Part shown: one piece after another, positions 10,611 through 18,886 of the stretch
Numbering within the stretch: position 1 is the first letter of the stretch
Layout: each line of letters starts with the position of its first letter
From: Shewanella putrefaciens
GTDB taxonomy: Bacteria; Pseudomonadota; Gammaproteobacteria; Enterobacterales; Shewanellaceae
Direction of reading: 5' to 3'
NCBI RefSeq assembly: GCF_016406325.1
Contig: NZ_CP066370.1
Location: forward strand, 3,410,001-3,474,000
Length of the DNA stretch: 64,000 nucleotides
Position numbers and translations under genes: made by a program
The notes under the pieces: model-generated
What the model was told of the DNA's origin: nothing
Databases searched by the model: none
What the model saw: only the letters and a program-made list of their open reading frames with translations

Positions 10611-12896
10611 ATGAGCAAACAAAAACTCACAGTAATTGCACTATTATTAGTGTTAATTGCTTCATTTACGGTACTGCTTAGTATTGGCAGTGAAATTTAT
10701 CGAGAAAAACCACCCATACCAACAGCCTTTACCGATGCCAGTGGACACACAGTGTTTAGTGGACAAGATATAGAACAAGGCCAATTAGTATGGCGATCTA
10801 TGGGAGGTCATCAACTGGGTTCCATTTGGGGACATGGTTCTTATGTTGCCCCTGATTGGACCGCCGACTGGTTACACAAAGAAGCGGAGGCTTGGCTCAA
10901 CATACGCGCAATGGAACAATATCAACAACCCTTTGAACAACTGACTAATCCTGCAAAGGCTGGTTTAGAACAAGCACTAAGGGATGATTTGCGTCGTAAT
11001 ACTGTAGAACAACATGCTGATGGCACAAGTATTATCAGATTATCTACAACACGAGTTGAAGCCATTAATAAGGTCAGCCAGCACTACCTCTCATTGTTTG
11101 GTAGCGATCCTGAGCTAAAAAACTTACGCGAGCAATATGCAATGAAAGAAGGCACTGTGCCCGATCTTGCCCGCCGTGAGCAACTCAATGCTTTTCTCTT
11201 CTGGGGGGCGTGGGCCGCAATCACTGAACGTCCAGATGCTTCATATACTTATACAAATAACTGGCCCTTCGATCCGCAGCTAGGCAATACCCCAACCTCG
11301 GATAATATTGTTTGGTCAATCCTCAGTATTGTCACTTTAATCGCAGGAATTGGTGGCTTAATCTGGCATCACGCCAGTGGTAAACACGAAAGCCTACCTA
11401 AACCTGCTGAGCAAGATCCACTATTCTTGGCTAAACCAACCGCCTCACAAAAAGCGGTTGGTAAATACTTTATTACCGCGATTGGCCTCTTTCTACTACA
11501 AATTTTACTCGGTGGTATTACCGCCCACTATGCGGTGGAAGGCCAAGAATTCTACGGTTTCCCCCTTGCAGAAATCCTACCCTACTCTGTCACTCGTACT
11601 TGGCATACTCAATTAGCAGTATTCTGGATTGCCACTGCTTGGCTAGGCACAGGATTATATATTGCCCCAGCATTATCAGGTCATGAGCCTAAATATCAAC
11701 GCCTCGGTGTTAACGTGCTATGGGTCGCCTTAGTCATAATTGTAGTTGGTTCAATGGCAGGTGAGTGGATGGGAGTACAGCAGTACTTTGATCTTGATAT
11801 GAATTTCCTTTTCGGCCATCAAGGTTATGAATACATAGATTTAGGCCGCGTATGGCAAATACTGTTGTTAATTGGATTATTAATTTGGTTGGCTCTAGTC
11901 ACTGCGGCAATGAAACCCGCGCTCAAAGTCCAAAGTGAAATGCGCCCCGTTATATGGGTACTTTACGCCTCCTGTGTTGCTATTGGATTATTCTATGGCG
12001 CAGGTCTTTTTATGGGGAAACACTCTAACCTCGCGATTGCCGAATATTGGCGTTGGTGGGTGGTGCATTTGTGGGTCGAAGGCTTCTTTGAGACCTTCGC
12101 CACCGCCGTTATCGCCCTGATGTTAGTGCGTCTTGGTTTAATACGTGGTCGCAGCGCCAACAGCGCCGTACTTTTTACCACTATGATCTTTTTAACTGGC
12201 GGGCTCATTGGCACCTTACACCACCTCTATTTTACCGGAACACCCACATCCGTTATTGCTTGGGGTGCGATTTTCTCCGCATTAGAAGTAGTCCCATTAG
12301 CCATTATTGGTTTTGAAGCGATGGAAACGTATCGCCTACGCAAAGCCAGTCACTGGATGCAAAGATATCATTGGGCCATTATGTTCTTTGTCGCTACTGC
12401 GTTTTGGAATTTAGTTGGGGCAGGCATACTTGGGTTCCTAATCAACCCACCTATCGCCCTTTATTACATACAAGGCTTAAACACAACGGCAACCCATGCT
12501 CATGCGGCATTTATGGGAGTATACGGTATGTTAGGCATGGGCTTGATGCTCTTCTGTCTACGCGGATTAACAGGCAAGATGCAATGGAATGAAAAAATGC
12601 TAAAAGGAGCCTTCTGGAGCCTCAATATCGGTCTTGCAGCTATGGTCTTTATGTCACTGCTACCTGTGGGCATTACACAATTCTTTGCCGTCATCGACCA
12701 TGGATATTGGTATGCTCGCTCGCCTGAGGTTATCCACAGCCCATTAGTCGAACGGCTCGTCTGGATGCGCATGTTTGGGGACGTTATTTTTAGTGTCGGC
12801 GGTTTGTTGATGGGAGCATTCCTATTCGATCTGATTAAAAAAGCACTGAATAAAACACCGCAAGTTCAGCATGAATTACTCGAACCCAATCGCTAA
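10611..12896 (+). CDS. norB: Quinol-dependent nitric oxide reductase (single-subunit qNOR)
   Basis: This inner-membrane enzyme reduces two NO to N2O with electrons from quinol. The 761 residues match the fused qNOR form, not the shorter cytochrome-c-dependent NorB. The N-terminal extension (about 1-260) has one membrane helix, then a NorC-like periplasmic domain without a heme-binding CxxCH (for example GQLVWRSMGGHQLGSIWGHG). The rest is the heme-copper-oxidase-like core with about a dozen helices and His-containing segments such as RTWHTQLAVFWIATAWLGTG, WVVHLWVEGFFE, LHHLYFTGTP and THAHAAFMGVYG. A sigma-54 promoter and NorR sites stand upstream and norR follows, so the gene probably responds to NO. 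No other denitrification genes are visible, which suggests detoxification. Confidence 0.95.
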   Translation: MSKQKLTVIALLLVLIASFTVLLSIGSEIYREKPPIPTAFTDASGHTVFSGQDIEQGQLVWRSMGGHQLGSIWGHGSYVAPDWTADWLHKEAEAWLNIRAMEQYQQPFEQLTNPAKAGLEQALRDDLRRNTVEQHADGTSIIRLSTTRVEAINKVSQHYLSLFGSDPELKNLREQYAMKEGTVPDLARREQLNAFLFWGAWAAITERPDASYTYTNNWPFDPQLGNTPTSDNIVWSILSIVTLIAGIGGLIWHHASGKHESLPKPAEQDPLFLAKPTASQKAVGKYFITAIGLFLLQILLGGITAHYAVEGQEFYGFPLAEILPYSVTRTWHTQLAVFWIATAWLGTGLYIAPALSGHEPKYQRLGVNVLWVALVIIVVGSMAGEWMGVQQYFDLDMNFLFGHQGYEYIDLGRVWQILLLIGLLIWLALVTAAMKPALKVQSEMRPVIWVLYASCVAIGLFYGAGLFMGKHSNLAIAEYWRWWVVHLWVEGFFETFATAVIALMLVRLGLIRGRSANSAVLFTTMIFLTGGLIGTLHHLYFTGTPTSVIAWGAIFSALEVVPLAIIGFEAMETYRLRKASHWMQRYHWAIMFFVATAFWNLVGAGILGFLINPPIALYYIQGLNTTATHAHAAFMGVYGMLGMGLMLFCLRGLTGKMQWNEKMLKGAFWSLNIGLAAMVFMSLLPVGITQFFAVIDHGYWYARSPEVIHSPLVERLVWMRMFGDVIFSVGGLLMGAFLFDLIKKALNKTPQVQHELLEPNR

Positions 12897-12913
12897 CGCC
12901 CTCTTTTAAACTT

Positions 12914-12943
12914 GTCCAAGGCATCATTTACGATGCCTTGGAC
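12914..12943. terminator. Strong hairpin after norB
   Basis: GTCCAAGGCATC (12914-12925) pairs perfectly over 12 bp with GATGCCTTGGAC (12932-12943), with a 6-nt loop. No long T run follows, so it may slow or protect the transcript instead of ending it fully. Confidence 0.65.
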
Positions 12944-13122
12944 TTATAGTTTAACAGCGGTGAGTCTAGCCATAGTCAGTCTAGCCACCATGCATCAAAC
13001 TGGATTTTATTGCGTCGGTTACATAATAACTCAACTTACCAGTTCAAAGCAGACTGGCATTGTTTAAACTACCTGTGTCAATATCACAATTATTTATACC
13101 CACTGGATACACTGGAGTTTGT

Positions 13123-14676
13123 ATGGCATTAAGTCAAACCGAACTGACCCGTATTGCCCTTGATATCACTTCAGGTTTAGGTCATAGGGATCGTTTCTCA
13201 CGTTTACTGGATACCGTAAGACAAAATCTCCACTGTAATGCCGCGGCACTGCTCACTTTCCATGGACAATACTTTACGCCACTGGCGATCAATGGCTTAA
13301 ATGACGATGTGCTTGGTAGACGATTTATCCTCAGTGAACACCCTAGGCTTGAAGCCATCGCAAGGGCGGGGGATATAGTGCGTTTTCCCGCTGATAGTGA
13401 ATTGCCCGATCCCTACGATGGTTTAATTCCGAATCAAGCTGACCAACTAAAAGTACACGCCTGCATTGGTCTGCCACTCTTTTCCAATGAACGTCTTATC
13501 GGGGCTGTCACTATTGATGCGTTTGATCCCCTTCAATTTGATCAATTTAGCAATACCGAGCTACGCAGTTTAAGTGCTATCGCAGCCGCCTCATTAAGCA
13601 ATGCATTATTGGTAGAAAAACTTGAGCGTTTGGCCCTTAATAGCCACGCCAGCCATACAGAAGAAAATGCCCCAAACTTGAATACGGATGGCGAACTCAT
13701 TGGTCATTCTCCCATCATACAAAGTCTAAATCGAGAAATCGAAGTCGTTGCCCACAGTGATCTCAATGTATTAATCCTAGGCGAAACGGGTACAGGAAAA
13801 GAATTAGTCGCTCAAGCCATACATCAAAAATCAGCAAGAGCGACTAAAGCCTTAGTCTACCTAAATTGTGCAGCGCTCCCCGAGTCGGTCGCAGAAAGTG
13901 AACTCTTTGGGCATGTTAAGGGCGCCTTTACTGGTGCAATAAGCCATCGTAGTGGCAAATTCGAAATGGCGGATAAAGGCACTTTATTTTTAGATGAAAT
14001 AGGTGAGTTGTCACTCACACTACAAGCAAAATTACTGCGGGTACTGCAATACGGTGATCTACAAAGAGTAGGAGACGATCGCAGCCTAAAAGTCGATGTG
14101 CGGATTATTGCTGCTACCAACAAAGTGCTTAAAACTGAAGTGCTAGAAGGACGCTTTAGAGCCGATCTTTACCATAGATTAAGCGTATTTCCCCTATTAG
14201 TGCCCCCACTACGGGAGCGTGGACAGGATATCACGCTATTAAGTGGTTTCTTTGCCGAGCGTTACAAGCAAAAGCTTGGGATAAAACAACTCAATTTTAG
14301 TCCCACTAGCTTATTACTACTCAACCAATACACTTGGCCTGGTAACGTACGAGAGCTAGAACATGCAATCCATAGGGCAACGGTTCTAGCTCGCGTATCC
14401 GCCGAAAATGGCTGCTGCACCATTGAGCCACAGCATTTTGACTTACCACTGAAACTCAATCCCCTCGAAACGAGCCAATCAATAGCGACTAGCGATGTGT
14501 CCGCACGAGAAACGAGGGAATTTTTAAACTTAACGCTTGCGACTGAGTCATTTCAGAGCGATTACATTAAACGCGTCTTTGCTACGCAAGATAACAATTG
14601 GGCCGCTACAGCAAGGATATTGGGCGTCGATCCTGGCAATCTACATCGCTTGGCTAAGCGTCTAAAGTTAAAATAA
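13123..14676 (+). CDS. norR: NO-responsive sigma-54 activator NorR
   Basis: NorR senses NO through a non-heme iron in its N-terminal GAF domain and then activates sigma-54 promoters. The 517-residue protein follows E. coli NorR almost block by block: [17 protein letters not shown] and [18 protein letters not shown] in the GAF domain, the AAA+ domain with GETGTGKE (Walker A), GAFTGA (sigma-54 contact loop) and FLDEIGELS (Walker B), and a Fis-type HTH at the end ([25 protein letters not shown]). I chose ATG 13123, with GGAG five bases upstream, over an upstream TTG at 13060; it gives [10 protein letters not shown], matching family starts. It lies downstream of norB in the same direction, not upstream as in E. 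coli norVW. Confidence 0.96.
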   Translation: MALSQTELTRIALDITSGLGHRDRFSRLLDTVRQNLHCNAAALLTFHGQYFTPLAINGLNDDVLGRRFILSEHPRLEAIARAGDIVRFPADSELPDPYDGLIPNQADQLKVHACIGLPLFSNERLIGAVTIDAFDPLQFDQFSNTELRSLSAIAAASLSNALLVEKLERLALNSHASHTEENAPNLNTDGELIGHSPIIQSLNREIEVVAHSDLNVLILGETGTGKELVAQAIHQKSARATKALVYLNCAALPESVAESELFGHVKGAFTGAISHRSGKFEMADKGTLFLDEIGELSLTLQAKLLRVLQYGDLQRVGDDRSLKVDVRIIAATNKVLKTEVLEGRFRADLYHRLSVFPLLVPPLRERGQDITLLSGFFAERYKQKLGIKQLNFSPTSLLLLNQYTWPGNVRELEHAIHRATVLARVSAENGCCTIEPQHFDLPLKLNPLETSQSIATSDVSARETREFLNLTLATESFQSDYIKRVFATQDNNWAATARILGVDPGNLHRLAKRLKLK

Positions 14677-14847
14677 GTGATAAATACGCTGTACGGATCA
14701 TATTTCAGTTGAAATAATGTTCAAAATAAGGAAGGATGCGAGCTTCGCGCGCCAGAGCATGTTGCCCGTCAATTTGCCGCGCTATTTTAGGTAGAGAAAG
14801 CAGCGTTCAACACGCTTTTTTATTAACAGGAATCGTAGTATCCGCTT

Positions 14848-15762
14848 ATGAGTATGCTTCGCACCACAGCTTTATTATTGACTTTAGCGTTCCCAAGTCT
14901 CTCCGCTTTAGCAACGGAATACCCTTTACCGCCGCCTTCAAGTCGGTTAGTTGGCGAAAACCATTATTACACTGTGCCAGAGGGTAAACACACCCTAGAA
15001 GATATCGCGGCTCAATTCCAGCTGGGTCTAAGTAACTTGATGGAAGCCAATCCTGGTGTCGATCCATTCTTACCCAAACCTGGCAGCCAGTTATTAATTC
15101 CACACCAGTTAATTCTGCCAAACGCCCCGCGTGAAGGCATTGTGATCAACGTTGCGGAAATGCGTTTGTACTACTACCCGAAGGGCAAAAAGACCGTTGA
15201 AGTCCTGCCTATTGGTATTGGACAAATTGGCAAAGATACGCCAGAAAACTGGGTGACTAGCGTTCAACGTAAGCGTGCCAATCCTACGTGGACACCAACA
15301 CCACGTATCCGCAAAGAATACGCGGCAAAAGGCGAAATTCTCCCCGCGGTATGGCCAGCAGGCCCTGATAACCCAATGGGCTTATATGCGCTCTATATTG
15401 GCAACTTGTATGCTATCCATGGTACTAACGCCAGCTTTGGTATTGGTTTACGCGTCAGTCAAGGATGCGTGCGCTTACGCCACGAAGATATCGAGCATTT
15501 ATTTAAAACAGTGCCTGTCGGCACTCGTGTGCAATTTGTTAATCAACCGATTAAAGCGACAGAAGAGCCTGATGGAAAACGCTATTTAGCGGTACATCAA
15601 CCGCTATCGCGTACTATTGCAGAGTTTGAATCAAATGAACCTGTTGCTATCTCCTTACCCAAGGATATCGTTAAGTTTATCGCGAAGGCGGATACCGATT
15701 CTTCTGTGATTAAAAAACTGCTTGATGAACGTACTGGCGTGCCCACCGTTATCAATCAGTAA
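14848..15762 (+). CDS. Periplasmic L,D-transpeptidase (YkuD domain) with LysM
   Basis: The enzyme probably cross-links peptidoglycan or attaches lipoprotein to it, as ErfK/YbiS/YcfS-type proteins do. The 304 residues start with a signal peptide ([22 protein letters not shown]). A LysM-like segment follows ([20 protein letters not shown] to GSQLLIP, about 42-90). The YkuD catalytic domain covers about 95-225, with the active-site pattern AIHGTN...[16 protein letters not shown], where the Cys and upstream His are present. A C-terminal tail of about 80 residues has no motif I know. ATG 14848; the upstream AACAGGAA is a usable ribosome site. It stands alone and ends in a strong terminator. Confidence 0.93.
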   Translation: MSMLRTTALLLTLAFPSLSALATEYPLPPPSSRLVGENHYYTVPEGKHTLEDIAAQFQLGLSNLMEANPGVDPFLPKPGSQLLIPHQLILPNAPREGIVINVAEMRLYYYPKGKKTVEVLPIGIGQIGKDTPENWVTSVQRKRANPTWTPTPRIRKEYAAKGEILPAVWPAGPDNPMGLYALYIGNLYAIHGTNASFGIGLRVSQGCVRLRHEDIEHLFKTVPVGTRVQFVNQPIKATEEPDGKRYLAVHQPLSRTIAEFESNEPVAISLPKDIVKFIAKADTDSSVIKKLLDERTGVPTVINQ

Positions 15763-15774
15763 TACTGCACAGCT

Positions 15775-15809
15775 AAAAAAATACCCGCTTATTCGCGGGT
15801 ATTTTTTTA
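15775..15809 (+). terminator. Rho-independent terminator after the L,D-transpeptidase gene
   Basis: ATACCCGC (15781-15788) pairs with GCGGGTAT (15795-15802), flanked by six A on the left and a run of T on the right. It can serve the convergent gene at 15826 too. Confidence 0.9.
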
Positions 15810-15825
15810 TCTATAAATAGGTTTT

Positions 15826-16653
15826 TCAATCACATAATGGTGCACAAAGTGCTAAAAAGTGCGTCATCGCCGCACTATTGGCCAAGATCCGTTGATCAAA
15901 ATTGTGCAGTGCAGGGGTTTCGGTACAAGCCCCGACTCTTGCACCACTGCGGACCAAGCAAGCCTCAAATGAAGTATCGAAGTGGTTGAAGATCAAACCA
16001 TCCTTTACAGGACAACCGTCTATCTCACCATCGGGTGCAATAGGGAAATATCCCCCTAAAGTGTCGCGTAAATCGAGGCTAAAACGCCCAGGTACTTGGC
16101 TTGGTTCAAACGAATACACATAGGCTTCATGGCTTAACACATCTTCATGGCAAGTTAAAATCCCTTCTCGGCTCGCAGCAATCAGTAACTGTGCATGTTC
16201 GAGTAATAATTTACCTTCTATTGATGTGGTTTCATTCGCCTTTGGTTTACCATTTTCAAACACAAATCCACGGTTAGGGTTTTCACCGAATTTGTTGAAT
16301 CTATGGCCGCGATTAAATCCTGTTGGATTAACGAGGGGCAGTAAACTTAGGTTAACGCGCTCAAATAACTCGGAGGAAGCCTCACTTAAGAAGTGCAATA
16401 ACCCCCATGGCCCAGCGGATTCTTCACCGTGAAAACCAGCACTGATTAATAAAGACGGTAAGCTCGATTTAGCGGCAGGAGATTGATACAAGCTAACCTT
16501 ATATTTACCTACTTCACCCAATACCTTCTCAACCATGCCCAAACGGGACATTTCTTGCTCAAGCAGTAGATAAAAATTATCAATATCAGTGCTTTCACAG
16601 TTAAAAATATCGCTTTTCCACTGAAAGGATTCGAACGGAGATCTGCTTACCAT
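15826..16653 (-). CDS. M14-family zinc carboxypeptidase / aspartoacylase-like protein
   Basis: The 275 residues carry the zinc-peptidase M14 signature: HGEESAG (HxxE ligands) near residue 75, LVNPTGFNRGHRFN and ENPNRGF near 107-130, a later His (CHED) and a C-terminal Glu in GACTETPALH. Similar proteins include succinylglutamate desuccinylase, aspartoacylase and the murein peptide amidase MpaA. I cannot choose among these by eye, so the substrate is open. No signal peptide is seen, so it is probably cytoplasmic. The gene is monocistronic and convergent with the L,D-transpeptidase gene, which makes a role in peptidoglycan peptide recycling possible but unproven. Confidence 0.82.
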   Translation of the reverse strand: MVSRSPFESFQWKSDIFNCESTDIDNFYLLLEQEMSRLGMVEKVLGEVGKYKVSLYQSPAAKSSLPSLLISAGFHGEESAGPWGLLHFLSEASSELFERVNLSLLPLVNPTGFNRGHRFNKFGENPNRGFVFENGKPKANETTSIEGKLLLEHAQLLIAASREGILTCHEDVLSHEAYVYSFEPSQVPGRFSLDLRDTLGGYFPIAPDGEIDGCPVKDGLIFNHFDTSFEACLVRSGARVGACTETPALHNFDQRILANSAAMTHFLALCAPLCD

Positions 16654-16902
16654 ATCTTGTACTTATGCCAGAAAAAGAACTGTGCCATCATAGTAGTTCT
16701 TTTAGAAAACTGAATGATATTCAACTGAATTCGATGAAATCCGACGAGTCTCTGACTTTACCCTACGCCTTACCAATACTCACAAAGTAAAGTGCGACAT
16801 TTTTAACCAGAGCAGGCAGAATAATCCCCCGACTTAGCAGCTAAGCTGCCTGCGTGGCGACGACTTGGAGTGGCGGCTTGAAAGGTGAGAGTAAACTAGA
16901 TT

Positions 16903-18126
16903 GTGAATATGGCTAATACTATGCTTTTAAATCAAAAAATCACTAAAAATACCAACATATCTCCACTGGCCATTTACCAAGCTCAAGTTGGCGTAAATTT
17001 GGTTGTAGATCCTGCCCAACAACAGGCCGTTTTCGCCCTAGAAGATTTATTCCATCAATTGACTTCACCTACTAAAAATAGCTGCCAGCAACAGTACTCG
17101 CAGATTAAAGGTCTGTACTTGTGGGGCGATGTCGGTCGGGGCAAAACATTTTTGATGGATTTATTTTTCGACTGTTTACCAACAGAAGGAAAGTTAAGAC
17201 TGCATTTTCACCGATTTATGGCTATGATCCACCAAGCATTACGCGAACATTCGGGTAAACGAGATCCCTTAACTGTGATTGCCAAAAATCTAGCGAAAGA
17301 GTGCAAGGTGCTCTGTTTTGATGAGTTTTTTGTCTCAGATATTGGCGATGCCATGATACTCGCAGGGCTGTTTGAGTGCCTATTCAAACAAGGTGTGGTC
17401 TTGGTAGCCACATCAAATATCCCCATAGAGCGCTTATATGAAAACGGCTTAGCCAGACACAGATTTTTGCCCTGTATCCAACTGTTGCAAACACATACGC
17501 AAATGCTGCACCTTGCAGGCAATCAAGACCATAGGATACATACTGATTCGATAGCTGATATCAGCGCCTCAACGTCCCTAAATATAGGTATTAGTGGAAC
17601 GCTTAATTTCGAGCAGATATTTGACAATATTGTGAATAAATTAGCCCCAAATGCTCCCTACTTAAGCAATACTAGCCTTACCATCTGCAACCGTGAAATC
17701 CCAGTTATCCGCGCTACATTAGCCCACACAGACAACTCAATTGCTTGGTTCGACTTTCATGCTCTCTGTGACGGCCCAAGATCCCAGCTCGATTACATCG
17801 AAATCGCAAGTCGATTTAAAATCGTAATGGTAAGCGGTGTCCCTAAACTAGGCGGTGAAGTCAAAGGTTGGATCCGCGCCCGCGGTACCGAGGATGGCAC
17901 AGGAGAAAACCAAGCCGCCGCGACAGGCGAGCGTAAACTCTCCTATGCAGTCAACGACGACCCAGCACGGCGCTTTATCAGTTTAATTGATGAACTGTAC
18001 GATCAACATGTCCGTTTATATCTGAGTTGCGATGTACCACTCAATGAACTCTACCAAGGTGGCGCGCTCAGTTTCGAATTTCGCAGAACCTACAGTCGAT
18101 TAATCGAAATGAGCCGCAGCACTTAA
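16903..18126 (+). CDS. AFG1/ZapE-family ATPase
   Basis: This is a P-loop ATPase of the AFG1/ZapE family (E. coli ZapE 375 residues; here 407). Walker A GDVGRGKT is at about 75-82 and Walker B VLCFDEFF at about 136-143. Other family blocks are LRLHFHRFMAMIHQALR, VVLVATSNIPIERLYENGL, WFDFHALCDGPRSQLDYIEIA and DDPARRFISLIDELYDQHVRLY. A low-similarity insert lies around 200-250, and a charged stretch near 335-350 (WIRARGTEDGTGENQAAATG) is unusual. In Shewanella the standard zapE usually sits near ribosomal protein genes, so this may be a diverged second copy; that is inference. GTG 16903, ATG 16909 and ATG 16921 are all possible starts. Confidence 0.87.
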   Translation: MNMANTMLLNQKITKNTNISPLAIYQAQVGVNLVVDPAQQQAVFALEDLFHQLTSPTKNSCQQQYSQIKGLYLWGDVGRGKTFLMDLFFDCLPTEGKLRLHFHRFMAMIHQALREHSGKRDPLTVIAKNLAKECKVLCFDEFFVSDIGDAMILAGLFECLFKQGVVLVATSNIPIERLYENGLARHRFLPCIQLLQTHTQMLHLAGNQDHRIHTDSIADISASTSLNIGISGTLNFEQIFDNIVNKLAPNAPYLSNTSLTICNREIPVIRATLAHTDNSIAWFDFHALCDGPRSQLDYIEIASRFKIVMVSGVPKLGGEVKGWIRARGTEDGTGENQAAATGERKLSYAVNDDPARRFISLIDELYDQHVRLYLSCDVPLNELYQGGALSFEFRRTYSRLIEMSRST

Positions 18127-18153
18127 GGTTCAAAGTAAAAATATATCTATAAC

Positions 18154-18837
18154 CTATAGCTCAAAATATAAACGATAACCGACACCAGGTTCAGTCCGCA
18201 TATACTGAGGCTCACTCGGGGAATCGCCTAATTTTTGCCTTAAGTGACTGACCACAATTCGTAGATAATGTGTGTCTTCTGTGTGGGCTGGCCCCCAAAT
18301 TTCCTTTAGTAGCTGAGTCTGAGTGACAACGCAGTTAGGTGACGACGCCAATTTAGACAATACCGCGTATTCCTTGGGTGTGAGTTCGATAACTTGGTTA
18401 TCCACTTTCACTAACCTACGACTTAAATCAATCTGCAACTTACCATCATCTAATATGGGTAATTTTTCAGGTTTGATATGGTCCCTTAAAATTGCCCGCA
18501 CCCTTGCCAGTAACTCTTCCACACTAAAGGGTTTAGTTACATAATCCTGCGCGCCTGCATCTAATGCTGCGACTTTTTCCTTATCTTGATTGCGAACCGA
18601 CAATACAATCACAGCAACATCGGACCATCCCCGTAACTCCTGTAGCACTTGATGGCCTTCCATATCCGGCAAGCCTAAATCCAAAATCACTAATTCAGGT
18701 TGCTGGCGAGCGACAGCTGAGAGTCCTTGCTGACCATTTTCTGCCTCAGTAACATCATAACCTTCACTGGCGAGTGCAATCCGCAACATGCGGCGTATTT
18801 GGGTCTCATCATCGATAACCACGATTTTTATTGCCAC
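18154..18837 (-). CDS. kdpE: Response regulator of the Kdp potassium system
   Basis: KdpE is the OmpR-type regulator that turns on kdpFABC when K+ is low or osmotic stress is high. The 227 residues have a receiver domain with the phosphorylation Asp in VILDLGLPDMEG (about 52) and the conserved Lys in YVTKPFSVEEL. A winged-helix DNA-binding domain follows (LTPKEYAVLSKLA...HYLRIVVSHLRQKL). It is the last gene of the operon, 49 bp after kdpD, and is convergent with the ATPase gene at 16903. A tandem TTTACG-N5-TTTACG site at 26882-26898 is its likely operator. Confidence 0.96.
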   Translation of the reverse strand: MAIKIVVIDDETQIRRMLRIALASEGYDVTEAENGQQGLSAVARQQPELVILDLGLPDMEGHQVLQELRGWSDVAVIVLSVRNQDKEKVAALDAGAQDYVTKPFSVEELLARVRAILRDHIKPEKLPILDDGKLQIDLSRRLVKVDNQVIELTPKEYAVLSKLASSPNCVVTQTQLLKEIWGPAHTEDTHYLRIVVSHLRQKLGDSPSEPQYMRTEPGVGYRLYFEL

Positions 18838-18886
18838 GTCTCTAGTCCATTCTGTGGTTTAGTAAGGATATTTTGACTAAAAATGA

